DNA of 63,960 nt from Pseudomonadota bacterium. GTDB lineage: Bacteria > Pseudomonadota > Gammaproteobacteria > Acidiferrobacterales > UBA6901. A program made the translations under genes and the position numbers. Positions 29,576 through 37,874 of the stretch are shown in pieces (positions within the stretch are counted from its first letter, which is position 1; each line of letters begins with the position of its first letter). Location: assembly GCA_021785795.1 (NCBI GenBank), contig JAJYEK010000006.1, positions 1 to 63,960 on the forward strand, read 5' to 3'. The notes under the pieces were generated by a model. That model was not told the DNA's origin and did not search any database. It saw only the letters and a program-made list of their open reading frames with translations.

Positions 29576-31117
29576 GTGACCAGAGATGCCGTGCCCAGCA
29601 AGCCCGCGAAGCGGGCGAATGCCATTTCGCCTACGCGCAGCGAGGACTATGCGGAGTGGTATCAGCAGGTGATCAAGGAGGCGGACCTCGCCGAGAATTC
29701 CCCGGTCCGCGGCTGCATGGTGATCCGTCCCTGGGGCTACGGGCTATGGGAGAACATACAGCAGGGCCTGGACCGCATGTTCAAGGACACCGGCCACCAG
29801 AACGCCTACTTCCCGCTGTTCATCCCGCTGTCCTTTTTCGAGAAGGAAGCCGAACACGTGGAGGGCTTCGCTAAAGAATGCGCCGTGGTGACGCACCGGC
29901 GGCTGGAAGCCAGGCCCGGAGGCGGCCTCGTGCCGGCAGCCGAGCTCGAGGAGCCGCTCGTTGTCCGGCCCACCAGCGAAACGATCATCGGGGCAAGCTT
30001 CGCCAAATGGATCCGCAGCTACCGCGATCTGCCGGTACTCATCAATCAGTGGGCAAACGTGGTGCGCTGGGAAATGCGCACGCGGCTGTTCCTGCGAACC
30101 ACCGAGTTTCTGTGGCAGGAAGGCCATACCGCGCATGCGACCGCAGAAGAGGCGCGCGCCGAGACGATGCGCATGCTGGACATCTATGAGCGCTTTGCCC
30201 AGGAATACATGGCAATACCGGTTATCAAAGGAGAGAAGTGCTCTTGGGAGCGCTTTCCGGGCGCGGTCAACACCTATTCCATCGAGGCGATGATGCAGGA
30301 TCGGCGCGCGTTGCAGGCCGGCACGTCTCACTTTCTCGGACAGAATTTCGCGCGGGCGTCTGCCATCCGATTCCAGACCAAGGAGGGTGCGGAGGATTAC
30401 GCCTGGACCACCTCTTGGGGCGTGTCCACCCGCCTCATCGGGGCGCTCATCATGAGTCATAGCGACGATGACGGTCTGGTGTTGCCCCCGCGGCTTGCGC
30501 CACGGCACGTGGTGATGCTGCCGATCTACCGCAACGACGCCGATCGCGAGCGGGTGCTCGAGTACTGTCGCAGCCTCGCGACAGAGCTGCGTGACCGGCC
30601 ATATGGGGACGGCCGGCTGCAGGTAGATATCGACGATCGTGATATTCGCGGTGGAGAGAAGACCTGGCACCACGTCAAGCGCGGGGTTCCGTTACGCCTG
30701 GAGATCGGGCCGCGCGACCTTGATGCCGGGGTCGTGTCGGTATCGCGGCGCGACCGGCATGCGGGCGAACGCATCGCGATGCCGCGGGCGGAGTTCGTGG
30801 CGCGCGCCGGCGGGATGCTCGAGGAGATGCAGCGTGGCCTGTTCGAGCGCGCGCTCGCATTCCGCGATGGCAACACGCGCGAGATCGTCGATCGCAGCGT
30901 CTTCGAGGAATGGTTCCGATCGGGGGAAGATGAAAGACAGGCGCAGGGCGGATTCGCCCTCTGCCCCTTCGCCGACGATCCCGCCATAGTCGATGCCCTT
31001 GCCCCGCTCAAGGTGACGGTGCGCTGTCTGCCACTCGATCAGCAGCCGCGTCCAGCGAAATGCCTGTTCAGCGGACAGGCTACGGACCGCTGGGCAATCT
31101 TCGCAAAGGCCTACTAG
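29576..31117 (+). CDS. proS: Prolyl-tRNA synthetase, archaeal/eukaryotic type
   Basis: ProS charges tRNA-Pro. The 513-residue protein lacks the large editing insertion of ordinary proteobacterial ProRS (about 570 residues). Instead it has the archaeal/eukaryotic organisation: N-terminal SEDYAEWYQQVIKEADLAE, motif 2 region RTTEFLWQEGHTAHAT, the motif 3 segment GALIMSHSDDDGLVLPPR, an anticodon-binding domain, and a C-terminal extension ending FAKAY with terminal tyrosine. The GTG at 29576 has an AGAGGAAA site. Lack of the editing insertion implies alanine mischarging must be cleared by another protein. Confidence 0.93.
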   Translation: MTRDAVPSKPAKRANAISPTRSEDYAEWYQQVIKEADLAENSPVRGCMVIRPWGYGLWENIQQGLDRMFKDTGHQNAYFPLFIPLSFFEKEAEHVEGFAKECAVVTHRRLEARPGGGLVPAAELEEPLVVRPTSETIIGASFAKWIRSYRDLPVLINQWANVVRWEMRTRLFLRTTEFLWQEGHTAHATAEEARAETMRMLDIYERFAQEYMAIPVIKGEKCSWERFPGAVNTYSIEAMMQDRRALQAGTSHFLGQNFARASAIRFQTKEGAEDYAWTTSWGVSTRLIGALIMSHSDDDGLVLPPRLAPRHVVMLPIYRNDADRERVLEYCRSLATELRDRPYGDGRLQVDIDDRDIRGGEKTWHHVKRGVPLRLEIGPRDLDAGVVSVSRRDRHAGERIAMPRAEFVARAGGMLEEMQRGLFERALAFRDGNTREIVDRSVFEEWFRSGEDERQAQGGFALCPFADDPAIVDALAPLKVTVRCLPLDQQPRPAKCLFSGQATDRWAIFAKAY

Positions 31118-31653
31118 GCCTTGCGGTCCGGCCGGTCCCCGCCGGCAGGAAGACGAATTCCGGATTCCGGCACGCCCGGGATCGGCACCTCTTCTTGAAA
31201 GCCGGACCCGCGCGGGCCAGCGATGCTCGGATCGGGTCCGGTTGCCTTTCGCCGACACGGCGGACCCAGGCATCCTCGCCTGTAGCGCTATTCCCCTCGA
31301 CTTTCTTCCTGCCGTTTCGCGGATCTTCTGGCTCGTCCGGGGGCCGATAAGCTCATAAACTCAGCATGGCGGACGGATTGCGGGATTCCGGATCGTCCGG
31401 CGGCAGCGGCAGGATTCAACGTGCCGACCTCGGCGGTCTTGATTCCGGGCTAGTTCTCCAGAACGACAGCGCCTTGTTCCAACAGTACTTTTATTTGCCG
31501 AGCGGGCGGAATTCGTCAATTTTTTGAAAACCCGTCTTTTCCATGGTGTAGTTAATCCCAGTTTTCCCGCCCCCGCGGTTGCTCTAGCCGGAACCGGCGC
31601 CTGGAACGGTGCATCCGGTTTCGGCTGCATATACATCATCATGAGGAGGAGAC
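31118..31653. other. 536-base gap without a gene
   Basis: No reliable coding frame. It opens with a short palindrome behind proS (AGGCCTACTAGGCCT type, no T run). It becomes more A+T-rich from about 31480, where a promoter for the acyltransferase gene would be expected. A GAGGAGG ribosome site lies just before 31654. I found no sigma-54 match here. Confidence 0.4.
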
Positions 31654-32412
31654 ATGGCACGGAACCGCATCCCGACTATCCCTTCAGGTGTTGTCATCCG
31701 GCTTGCGAAGAATGGGCCTGAAACGGAAGCTGCCAATCGCCTGGTTTACCAGAATTACGTCGAGGACGGTTTCTGGGAACCGGATGAGGCGCAACTCAAG
31801 ACCAACCGGCATCTGCACTCGCCCCACCGGGTGGCTTGGATCGCCGTCCGCGGCGGGGAGGTGCTCGGTACGCTGAGCATTATCCGCGACAATCCCCAGG
31901 GCCTGCCTTCGGATGCGGCCCAGCCGGTGCTGATGGACCGGTTGCGGACCGCCGGCGAAACACTGGCGGAGGTGTCCTGCCTCGCGACCCAGCGATCGCG
32001 CGCGGCACCGCAGATCGTCCTGTGGCTGATGGCCTGGGGGATGCAGTATTGTTTCTATCATGAGGGGCTCGACCGCCTGGTGGCTTCTTGCAAGCCCCAG
32101 CACGCCAACTTCTACGAGTCGGTACTATGTTTCAGCAAGCTGAGCGCCCCAATCTATTATGAGTATTCTCACGCGGTGGGCTATCTGATCAGCCTCCAGT
32201 TGCTTGAGGCACACCAGCTTCTGGCGGCCCGGTATCCGGTCGATCCGGTAAGCGGAACGAGCCTGTACCGGTTCCTGCTCGTCGATTCTCATCCGGCGCT
32301 CCAGTTTCCTGCGATGCCTGCCCCGCAGCGTAACCGGGGCGTCGAGCGCCCGGCCCTGGGCGGGGCGCACCGGGATCCAGAGCCGGCTGCCGCCCAGATC
32401 TGCGTGGCGTAA
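31654..32412 (+). CDS. FeeM-like N-acyltransferase, exosortase-system type
   Basis: A 252-residue GNAT-fold protein resembling N-acyl amino acid synthases (FeeM) and the acyltransferases that accompany PEP-CTERM/exosortase loci. Visible features are RLVYQNYVEDGFWE, HRVAWIAVRGGEVLGTLSII (core beta strands), ETLAEVSCLA, and the late WGMQYCFYHEGLDRLVAS and HANFYESVLCF segments typical of these enzymes. The family transfers long acyl chains from acyl-ACP to amines. A strong GAGGAGG site precedes the ATG. It is followed by an intrinsic terminator and then by the membrane regulator. Confidence 0.75.
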   Translation: MARNRIPTIPSGVVIRLAKNGPETEAANRLVYQNYVEDGFWEPDEAQLKTNRHLHSPHRVAWIAVRGGEVLGTLSIIRDNPQGLPSDAAQPVLMDRLRTAGETLAEVSCLATQRSRAAPQIVLWLMAWGMQYCFYHEGLDRLVASCKPQHANFYESVLCFSKLSAPIYYEYSHAVGYLISLQLLEAHQLLAARYPVDPVSGTSLYRFLLVDSHPALQFPAMPAPQRNRGVERPALGGAHRDPEPAAAQICVA

Positions 32413-32476
32413 GGGCGGACGCGGCAAGGTACCGGAATCCTGTGATATACTTTGGTGTGATACGTCACGGAAGAAT

Positions 32477-32516
32477 GACATGACGGAACGGTGCGGACCG
32501 TCATGTCCTGTTTTTT
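32477..32516 (+). terminator. Intrinsic terminator or attenuator ahead of the membrane regulator
   Basis: GACATGACGG (32477-32486) pairs perfectly with CCGTCATGTC (32498-32507), and CTGTTTTTT follows at 32508-32516. It ends transcription from the acyltransferase gene, yet it lies only about 14 bases before the start codon of the next gene and abuts its AGGAGG ribosome site. Regulated read-through is therefore possible. Confidence 0.75.
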
Positions 32517-32529
32517 ATCAGGAGGAGCC

Positions 32530-34059
32530 ATGACCTATGATGCGATCCCGTCACTGGTTGCGCTGGTTTTCAAAGCCGTTCTTCTGGCTTTTGCGTCACG
32601 TTTTCCCGCCCGGAACGCAGTCACGCGCCTTTACCTGGCCCTTCTGGTCCTGCTGTCGTTCCAAAACGTGGTCGAGTTCGTTGGGTTCACGCACTTCGCG
32701 CGCTATGGTCTGGATGACACCATCGTGCGGCTGGGGTACGCCTATTTCGCAATCGGCATCGCTTTTTTTGCGCTGATTCTCCACCTGTCGCTGCGCCTGA
32801 GCATCGACTGCGACGGGCCGTTGAAGTCGTTCCTGCCCTGGCTCTATCTGCCAGTTCTGCCGTTGGAATACCTGCTGCTTTTCACGCACCGGCTGGTCGC
32901 CGGATTCCGGCTTTTCGAGGGTTACACCGTGTTGCGCATCGCCGGGCCTCTGTATTTCCTGTTCGAAGCCTATGTGCCGCTCTATCTGGTCGCCACGGTC
33001 GTTTACCTGGTGTATGGTGCCCGCAATTCTCGTCAGTCGGCCATGCGGCGTACGCGCAACCGCCTGTGGCTGCTCGCGCTGTCGCCGTTCGTGCTGATCA
33101 ACCTGTACCTTGTCATAGCCAACCATTTCGGGCTGGCAAAGATCTCTTCGACGGTGTATCTGCCGCTGGCCATCACTTTTTTCCTTATTGTCACGGCTTA
33201 CGCAACGCATCAGTTCCGGCTTTTCGACATCGAATTCTTCATTCCCTGGTCGAAACTGCGCGGACGGAAGACGGCGTTCTACGCGCGCATCCAAGCTATG
33301 ATCCGGGAGCTCGCCGGGCTGAAGTCCGTGAAGGAGGCGATCGCTCGCCTCGCCGACACGCTCGGCTGTCCGGTGGTGCTGGTCGGCGCGCACAAGGGCG
33401 TACTGGCGATGTCGGCGCCATCGGCGGCATCCGGATTCCCCGAGAGTGCGCTGCAGCCGCTGAAGCACATCGTTGTCGCGGACGAAGTCGCTGAACGCCA
33501 CCCCTCGTTGTACGAGGCTATGCGCCAGCACAATGTTGCGGCGATCGTGCCATTCCACGCTGCAAGCGAAAGTGCGGCCGGCTGGCTTCTGCTGGGCGAT
33601 CCGTTCAGCAGGCAGGTATATACCGCCAGGGACTTCCGGATCGTCGAGCAGCTGTTCGACCGTCTCGCCGACAGCATGCTGGATCATTTCGTGGACCTGC
33701 GCCGGCAACTCGTCGAGACGCGGCGGGAAAGCCGTGCCCTGGGGCAAAGGCTGGTTGAGCTCGAACGCGAGATCACGAGTCTGCGCCGGGAGAATCAGGG
33801 TCTGCGCGACGTACGTCAACGCTGGGCCGTGTCGCACGCACAGGAACTGGCCGCCGCCGAACAGCGTCCGGAGTCTGAGGTTCCGGTCCCGGGCGAGCGG
33901 ACGCTGGATGACGTGCTCTCCGACGTCGAGGCGCGGCTTATCGAGCAGGCGCTGCGGCAGTGCGGAGGCAACAAGTCCGAAGCTGCCCGAATGCTCGGAC
34001 TGCGGCCGAATACGCTGCACTACAAGCTGCAGCGTCACGGGCTGATGCGCGACAAATAG
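32530..34059 (+). CDS. Seven-helix membrane protein with GAF-like domain and Fis-type DNA-binding tail
   Basis: A 509-residue protein with an unusual layout. Residues 1-230 hold seven hydrophobic helices (for example LYLALLVLLSFQNVVEF, YFAIGIAFFALILHLSL, PLAITFFLIVTAYATHQF), like the sensory N-terminus of PrsK-type PEP-CTERM histidine kinases. Residues about 250-395 look like a GAF domain, and 400-445 form a coiled coil (LVELEREITSLRRENQGL). The last 40 residues are a Fis/NtrC-type helix-turn-helix (GGNKSEAARMLGLRPNTLHY). I see no kinase H-box, no ATPase domain and no sigma-54 AAA+ module. It would be a membrane-tethered DNA-binding regulator. The ATG at 32530 follows a clear AGGAGG. Confidence 0.8.
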   Translation: MTYDAIPSLVALVFKAVLLAFASRFPARNAVTRLYLALLVLLSFQNVVEFVGFTHFARYGLDDTIVRLGYAYFAIGIAFFALILHLSLRLSIDCDGPLKSFLPWLYLPVLPLEYLLLFTHRLVAGFRLFEGYTVLRIAGPLYFLFEAYVPLYLVATVVYLVYGARNSRQSAMRRTRNRLWLLALSPFVLINLYLVIANHFGLAKISSTVYLPLAITFFLIVTAYATHQFRLFDIEFFIPWSKLRGRKTAFYARIQAMIRELAGLKSVKEAIARLADTLGCPVVLVGAHKGVLAMSAPSAASGFPESALQPLKHIVVADEVAERHPSLYEAMRQHNVAAIVPFHAASESAAGWLLLGDPFSRQVYTARDFRIVEQLFDRLADSMLDHFVDLRRQLVETRRESRALGQRLVELEREITSLRRENQGLRDVRQRWAVSHAQELAAAEQRPESEVPVPGERTLDDVLSDVEARLIEQALRQCGGNKSEAARMLGLRPNTLHYKLQRHGLMRDK

Positions 34060-34223
34060 GGAATGAGCCGTGCCGCCCTGCGGCGTTTCTGCGGTGACGT
34101 GATACGGCTCCCAGCCGCCCTCAGGGCCTGGCATTTGGATCCGACGGCGCTCAGGGTCTTCGGACTGACCTGTCCGGGACGGGACCCCGGGTTTCCAGGA
34201 GAAGACGGATGAGCCCGAACGCT

Positions 34224-34249
34224 TCTATCGGCGATCCAAGGCCGATAGA
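34224..34249. promoter_or_regulatory. Inverted repeat, candidate activator site
   Basis: TCTATCGGC (34224-34232) and GCCGATAGA (34241-34249) are perfect inverted copies 8 bases apart. The centre lies about 100 bases upstream of the sigma-54 -24 element, a standard distance for an enhancer-binding protein. No T run follows, so it is unlikely to be a terminator. Confidence 0.6.
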
Positions 34250-34334
34250 GCCCCGTTATCCTGCCCTGTATCCCCCCGCATATTTTTAGATAGTTTCCAA
34301 AAATGTGCCCGATTATGCCGGCTCCGGCCATTTA

Positions 34335-34350
34335 TGGCACGACTCTTGCT
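34335..34350 (+). promoter_or_regulatory. Sigma-54 promoter (-24/-12)
   Basis: TGGCACGACTCTTGCT matches the consensus TGGCACR-N4-TTGCW at every defined position: GG at -24 and GC at -12. It points at the PEP-CTERM-type gene 214 bases downstream. PEP-CTERM genes in exosortase bacteria are often under sigma-54 and PrsR control. Confidence 0.85.
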
Positions 34351-34488
34351 TCGTGTCTTGCAGGGTACCGTTGCCGGAATGAGCGGGGCACGGACCCCGG
34401 CCATTGGCGGCGCCGGCGCCCGGAAAGCGATTGAGGCAAGGTGTGCGGCCGGGCCGCTTGCGGCGAGAGTCTCGCCCTGCTGTCCCGA

Positions 34489-34522
34489 ACCCGCTTAAGT
34501 GCGGGTCGCGAACGGTGACCCG
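34489..34522 (+). promoter_or_regulatory. Two overlapping, mutually exclusive leader hairpins
   Basis: ACCCGC (34489-34494) can pair with GCGGGT (34501-34506). CGGGTC (34502-34507) can alternatively pair with GACCCG (34517-34522). The two helices share the same bases, so only one can form at a time. They lie between the sigma-54 promoter and the ribosome site. No known riboswitch consensus is seen. Confidence 0.35.
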
Positions 34523-34563
34523 GCGGTGTCTGTGCGATGGCGAATGTGGAAGGGAGAAAACGA

Positions 34564-35298
34564 ATGTCGTTACGATTGTCCATGAAGTCCGTCAAGTCCA
34601 GAACGAATGGCAGGAGCGGCTTTTTGTGGATGCCGCTGCTCGTCCCGATCCTGGGCGGCGCCCTGTTGATGCAGGTACCAACTGATGCCTTCGCAAGTAC
34701 CGTCACCTTCAACTTCGGTGCGTTGATCTCGGGGCCTAAGTCCCCCGCAGGCGCGCTGCCATGGATGCAGGCCACGTTCGTCGATAATGGCAGCGGTGGT
34801 GGCGTGACCCTGACCTTGATGGCCTACGGCCTGACTGGGAGCGAGAACCTCAGCGCGGTGGACTTTAATATCGATCCGGTCCTCGAGCGTCAGTTGCGGC
34901 GTCTGCGCTTCGCCTACGCCGGAGGCACTGGAACCGCCGCAAGGCCAAGTGCTAGCAAGAACCGGTTCAAGGTCCCGGGCGATGGTAGCTACGACATCCG
35001 GTTCGTTTTCCCGAAAAATGGCGGCTTCAACGCCGGTGATAGCGTCAGCTATCGCATCACGGGAATCACCGGCCTGACCGCGGCCTCCTTCAACTTCCCG
35101 AGCCTGTGTACGACCGGATGCGGTACGGGCAGCAACTACGCTGCAGCCCAGGTCCAGAACATCCCGGGCAGCACCACCGCCAGCGCCTGGATCGGAAGCA
35201 AGGTGGGTGTTGTCCCGATCCCCGCCGCAGGCTGGCTGTTCGGGTGGGGATTCCTCGGTCTGATCGGTATTGCGCGGCGTCGGCGTCGTCCGCTCTAG
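34564..35298 (+). CDS. Secreted protein with PEP-CTERM-type (VPxPAA) sorting signal
   Basis: A 244-residue exported protein. The N-terminus carries a basic stretch and a hydrophobic signal (MPLLVPILGGALLMQV, cleavage near DAFA-ST). The mature part is a beta-rich domain of unknown function with two cysteines (CTTGC). The C-terminus is the exosortase target variant VPIPAAGWLFGWGF, then LGLIGIARRRRR: motif, helix and basic tail. Exosortase would remove this tail and surface-attach the protein. A perfect sigma-54 promoter lies upstream. GGAAGGGAG selects the ATG at 34564 over that at 34537. No exosortase gene is in the window. Confidence 0.85.
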   Translation: MSLRLSMKSVKSRTNGRSGFLWMPLLVPILGGALLMQVPTDAFASTVTFNFGALISGPKSPAGALPWMQATFVDNGSGGGVTLTLMAYGLTGSENLSAVDFNIDPVLERQLRRLRFAYAGGTGTAARPSASKNRFKVPGDGSYDIRFVFPKNGGFNAGDSVSYRITGITGLTAASFNFPSLCTTGCGTGSNYAAAQVQNIPGSTTASAWIGSKVGVVPIPAAGWLFGWGFLGLIGIARRRRRPL

Positions 35299-35581
35299 CC
35301 GCGACTCGCAGACCCGTCAATCCTGGGCAGATCTTCAGATCCCACAGCAGCGAACCGCAAGGCCGGACCGAAGGCCGGGTGGTGCACTGATTCAGATTGC
35401 CATGCACCTAGCCCGGTCGGTCTGCGTGATCTCTGCGCCCGACGCACAAGGCAAAGTCCCGCCGCACCAGACCGGAACCGCACCGGCGCGACAAGCCGGT
35501 CGGCGGGCGGGTGCGGGCAGGCCGACGAACATCATCCGGTCCGTGCTGGCGCTCCGCCCGGCGGTCGCAGGATCGTTGTCC

Positions 35582-36250
35582 CTAGAAGCGGTAGCCGATC
35601 CCCAGCTGGATGACCGGCCACCACTTGTATGAGGCGGCATCACTGGCCACTGTGGCGGCGGCCTGCTGCACGTCGGCTTGCAGTGCCGGATTGCCGGCGG
35701 CGCCCGTCGCCGAAAGCGACACCTTGGGGGAGCCCTGATAGATGGCCCCGACGTCTAGCAGCAGGGTTAATCGGCCGTTGTGCAGGGAATTCCCAAACCC
35801 GATGCCAAGATAGGGGCTCACCGAGTTGAAGTCCATCGTGCCGGTGAGGCTGCCGACCTGGGTAGCGCTGTAAGTGTTGCCGTTGATCGTGTAGGTGCCG
35901 CCGGCATTTGGGACCGCGGTGAGGTCCACTTTGTTGCCGTTGTAGAGCAGTCCGCCGCTCAGACGGAACACGCCGTGAAACGGATACCAGTCGAGCAGTG
36001 CGCCGGCAGACCGAAGCCGCAGATTCCCGTCGTAATCGATGCTGTCGTAGGTCTTGCTGTGGTTGTAGTCCAGCGTGTTGAACAGGATACGCCCCTCGAG
36101 GGTGTGGTTCTCCAGCGGGAACGTGAGGCCGAGGCCGTAGCCGAGCGTGCCCACATGGGCGTCGACGGCCGGAGCAGCGTGGACCGCAAAGGCAGTGAGA
36201 GACAGACCCAGAAACGCAACCGCGCGCGCCGACTTCCTGTTCCAATGCAT
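35582..36250 (-). CDS. Outer-membrane beta-barrel protein
   Basis: A 222-residue protein with a signal peptide (VAFLGLSLTAFAVHAA) and alternating beta-strand pattern. Segments such as GTLGYGLGLTFPL, SVSPYLGIGFGNSL and LTLLLDVGAIYQGSP are present, and the end VIQLGIGYRF carries the C-terminal phenylalanine recognised by the Bam machinery. It resembles OmpW/porin-like small barrels, and no function can be assigned. GGGGAGAAA upstream of 36250 supports this start; the longer open frame is not needed. It converges with the PEP-CTERM gene and diverges from purU. Confidence 0.8.
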   Translation of the reverse strand: MHWNRKSARAVAFLGLSLTAFAVHAAPAVDAHVGTLGYGLGLTFPLENHTLEGRILFNTLDYNHSKTYDSIDYDGNLRLRSAGALLDWYPFHGVFRLSGGLLYNGNKVDLTAVPNAGGTYTINGNTYSATQVGSLTGTMDFNSVSPYLGIGFGNSLHNGRLTLLLDVGAIYQGSPKVSLSATGAAGNPALQADVQQAAATVASDAASYKWWPVIQLGIGYRF

Positions 36251-36658
36251 GATACGATTTCTCCCCATTGATCTGTTGCCGTGCCGGGAGCCGCGAATCC
36301 CGGAATCGTGTGCGATGCCATACTTGAGTTTAGTAGTGCGGTGCGCGTATGCAACCCGACGGCGTCGGATTGGCGCTGTGACGCCAGTCAGCCTGCGGGC
36401 ATACCGGGCATCGCTGTTTTGGGTGCAGAATGGATCGTCGCGTGCCGGCGACTCCGGTTTGGAAGCGCGGGCGCGGCGAGTCGTAGGCCTTGACGATTGC
36501 GCTGTTTCCCGCAACGCTTGAGGAGAGACCGTGAAGGGGATTCGAATGGCCGACAGTCGTACCGGCAGTCGCGGCATGGTCGGTGCAATTACCGGCGGGG
36601 CAGGTCCGGAGACCGCGCGTTATAACACTCCGAGCCTGGGGGTCCGGGTGCGCCCGCA
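36251..36658. other. 408-base divergent gap between the barrel gene and purU
   Basis: No gene is seen. A possible promoter reading right is TTGAGT (36324-36329) and TATGCA (36348-36353) with an 18-base spacer, though it lies 300 bases before purU. The leftward promoter of the barrel gene must also lie here, but I cannot pick it out with confidence. Confidence 0.35.
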
Positions 36659-37510
36659 GTGAAGACCGCCGTGCTTCTGCTGTCCTGTCCCGACCGCATG
36701 GGTCTGGTGGCGGCCATCGCCAATTTTCTTCTCGCGCACGAGGCCAATATCCTGCACGCCGATCAGCACCAGGACGGAGAACTTGGTCTATTTCTCATGC
36801 GCGTGGAGTGGGATCTGGACGGCTTCTCGCTGCCACTGTCCGACTTCCCGGGGCAGTTTGCGGCGATCGCAGAAAAGTACAGGATGGTCTGGCGGCTTGC
36901 GGAATCCGCACACAGGCCGCGCATGGCGATTTTCACATCGCGGTTTGACCACTGTCTGGCGGATCTTCTTTACCGTTATCAGGATGGTGAACTGCGCTGC
37001 GACATTCCCGTCATCATCAGCAACCACGACCACGGACGCCGTCTGGCCGACCCCTACGGGGTGCCCTTTGAGCATGTCGAGGTGAGCCGGGACAACAAAC
37101 GCGATGCGGAGCAGCGGCAGCTTGCCTTGCTGCGTGACCGCGGCGTTGATTTTATCGTGCTTGCCCGCTACATGCAGGTGCTGTCTGCGGATTTCACCGC
37201 GCAATTTCCGCACCGGATCATCAATATTCACCACTCCTTCCTGCCCGCCTTTCATGGCGCCAGGCCCTATCACCGCGCATTCGAGCGTGGCGTGAAGCTG
37301 ATCGGCGCCACATCGCACTACGTGACCGACGTTCTCGACGAGGGCCCCATAATCGAGCAAGATGTGGTGCGCATCTCCCACCGAGATACCCTGGAAGACC
37401 TCATTCGCAAAGGCGCGGATCTTGAGAAAATCGTGCTTTCGCGCGCGGTGCGATGGCATCTGGAAAATCGTGTGCTGGTGTACGCAAACAAGACCGTGGT
37501 GTTCGACTGA
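36659..37510 (+). CDS. purU: Formyltetrahydrofolate deformylase
   Basis: PurU hydrolyses 10-formyl-tetrahydrofolate to formate and tetrahydrofolate, balancing one-carbon pools. The 283-residue protein has an N-terminal ACT-like domain (LLLSCPDRMGLVAAIANFL). The formyltransferase-like catalytic domain follows, with VIISNHDHGRRLADPYGVPF, the catalytic Asn-His-Asp set in INIHHSFLPAFHGARPYHRA, and GATSHYVTDVLDEGPIIEQD. It starts with GTG at 36659; the ribosome site is weak. Confidence 0.96.
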   Translation: MKTAVLLLSCPDRMGLVAAIANFLLAHEANILHADQHQDGELGLFLMRVEWDLDGFSLPLSDFPGQFAAIAEKYRMVWRLAESAHRPRMAIFTSRFDHCLADLLYRYQDGELRCDIPVIISNHDHGRRLADPYGVPFEHVEVSRDNKRDAEQRQLALLRDRGVDFIVLARYMQVLSADFTAQFPHRIINIHHSFLPAFHGARPYHRAFERGVKLIGATSHYVTDVLDEGPIIEQDVVRISHRDTLEDLIRKGADLEKIVLSRAVRWHLENRVLVYANKTVVFD

Positions 37511-37874
37511 TCCTGGCTGGGCTGGCGCGGCGTCGATGTCGTGCCGACTGCCTGCGCCGTTCGATAGCACAGCCCGTGGGTTGCGGCCGGCGGGCCGGAT
37601 GCCTTGGCCTGTGCTGCACGGCGGATCACGCTGCAACAGTACTGTCTGGTGCGCACGCAGGGAACGGCCGGCAAGGCGCCGCCGGCCGTGATGACGCCTG
37701 TCAGCTTTCGGGCCGCTGCGAAGTGTGTTCAGATTCGGCAGGTCAACGATACCCCGCCTTCGGGCCCCGATCCTTTATTCTTATTCCGGGGCAGATTCCC
37801 ACCAAGTCCGGCTGGCATGGAAGGGGAGGTCACGGGTAACATGGCCGCATCGGCAATATTTAGGAGAGAGCGCC
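37511..37874. other. 364-base gap without a gene
   Basis: No coding frame stands out. A GC-rich hairpin GGCCGGC/GCCGGCC lies near 37669-37690 without a T run. The ribosome site TAGGAGAGAG for the next gene is at 37861-37870. Confidence 0.35.

Larger units (their letters stand above)
34060..34563 (+). other. 504-base regulatory region of the PEP-CTERM gene
   Basis: This gap holds, in order, a 9+9 inverted repeat (34224-34249), a sigma-54 promoter (34335-34350), a transcribed leader of about 200 bases with overlapping hairpins (34489-34522), and the GGAAGGGAG ribosome site of the PEP-CTERM gene. No coding frame is evident. Confidence 0.7.

Noticed and set aside
34224..34249. Inverted repeat as terminator of the membrane regulator gene
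   Set aside because: No T run follows on either strand, and it lies 165 bases beyond the stop codon; the position fits an activator site better.
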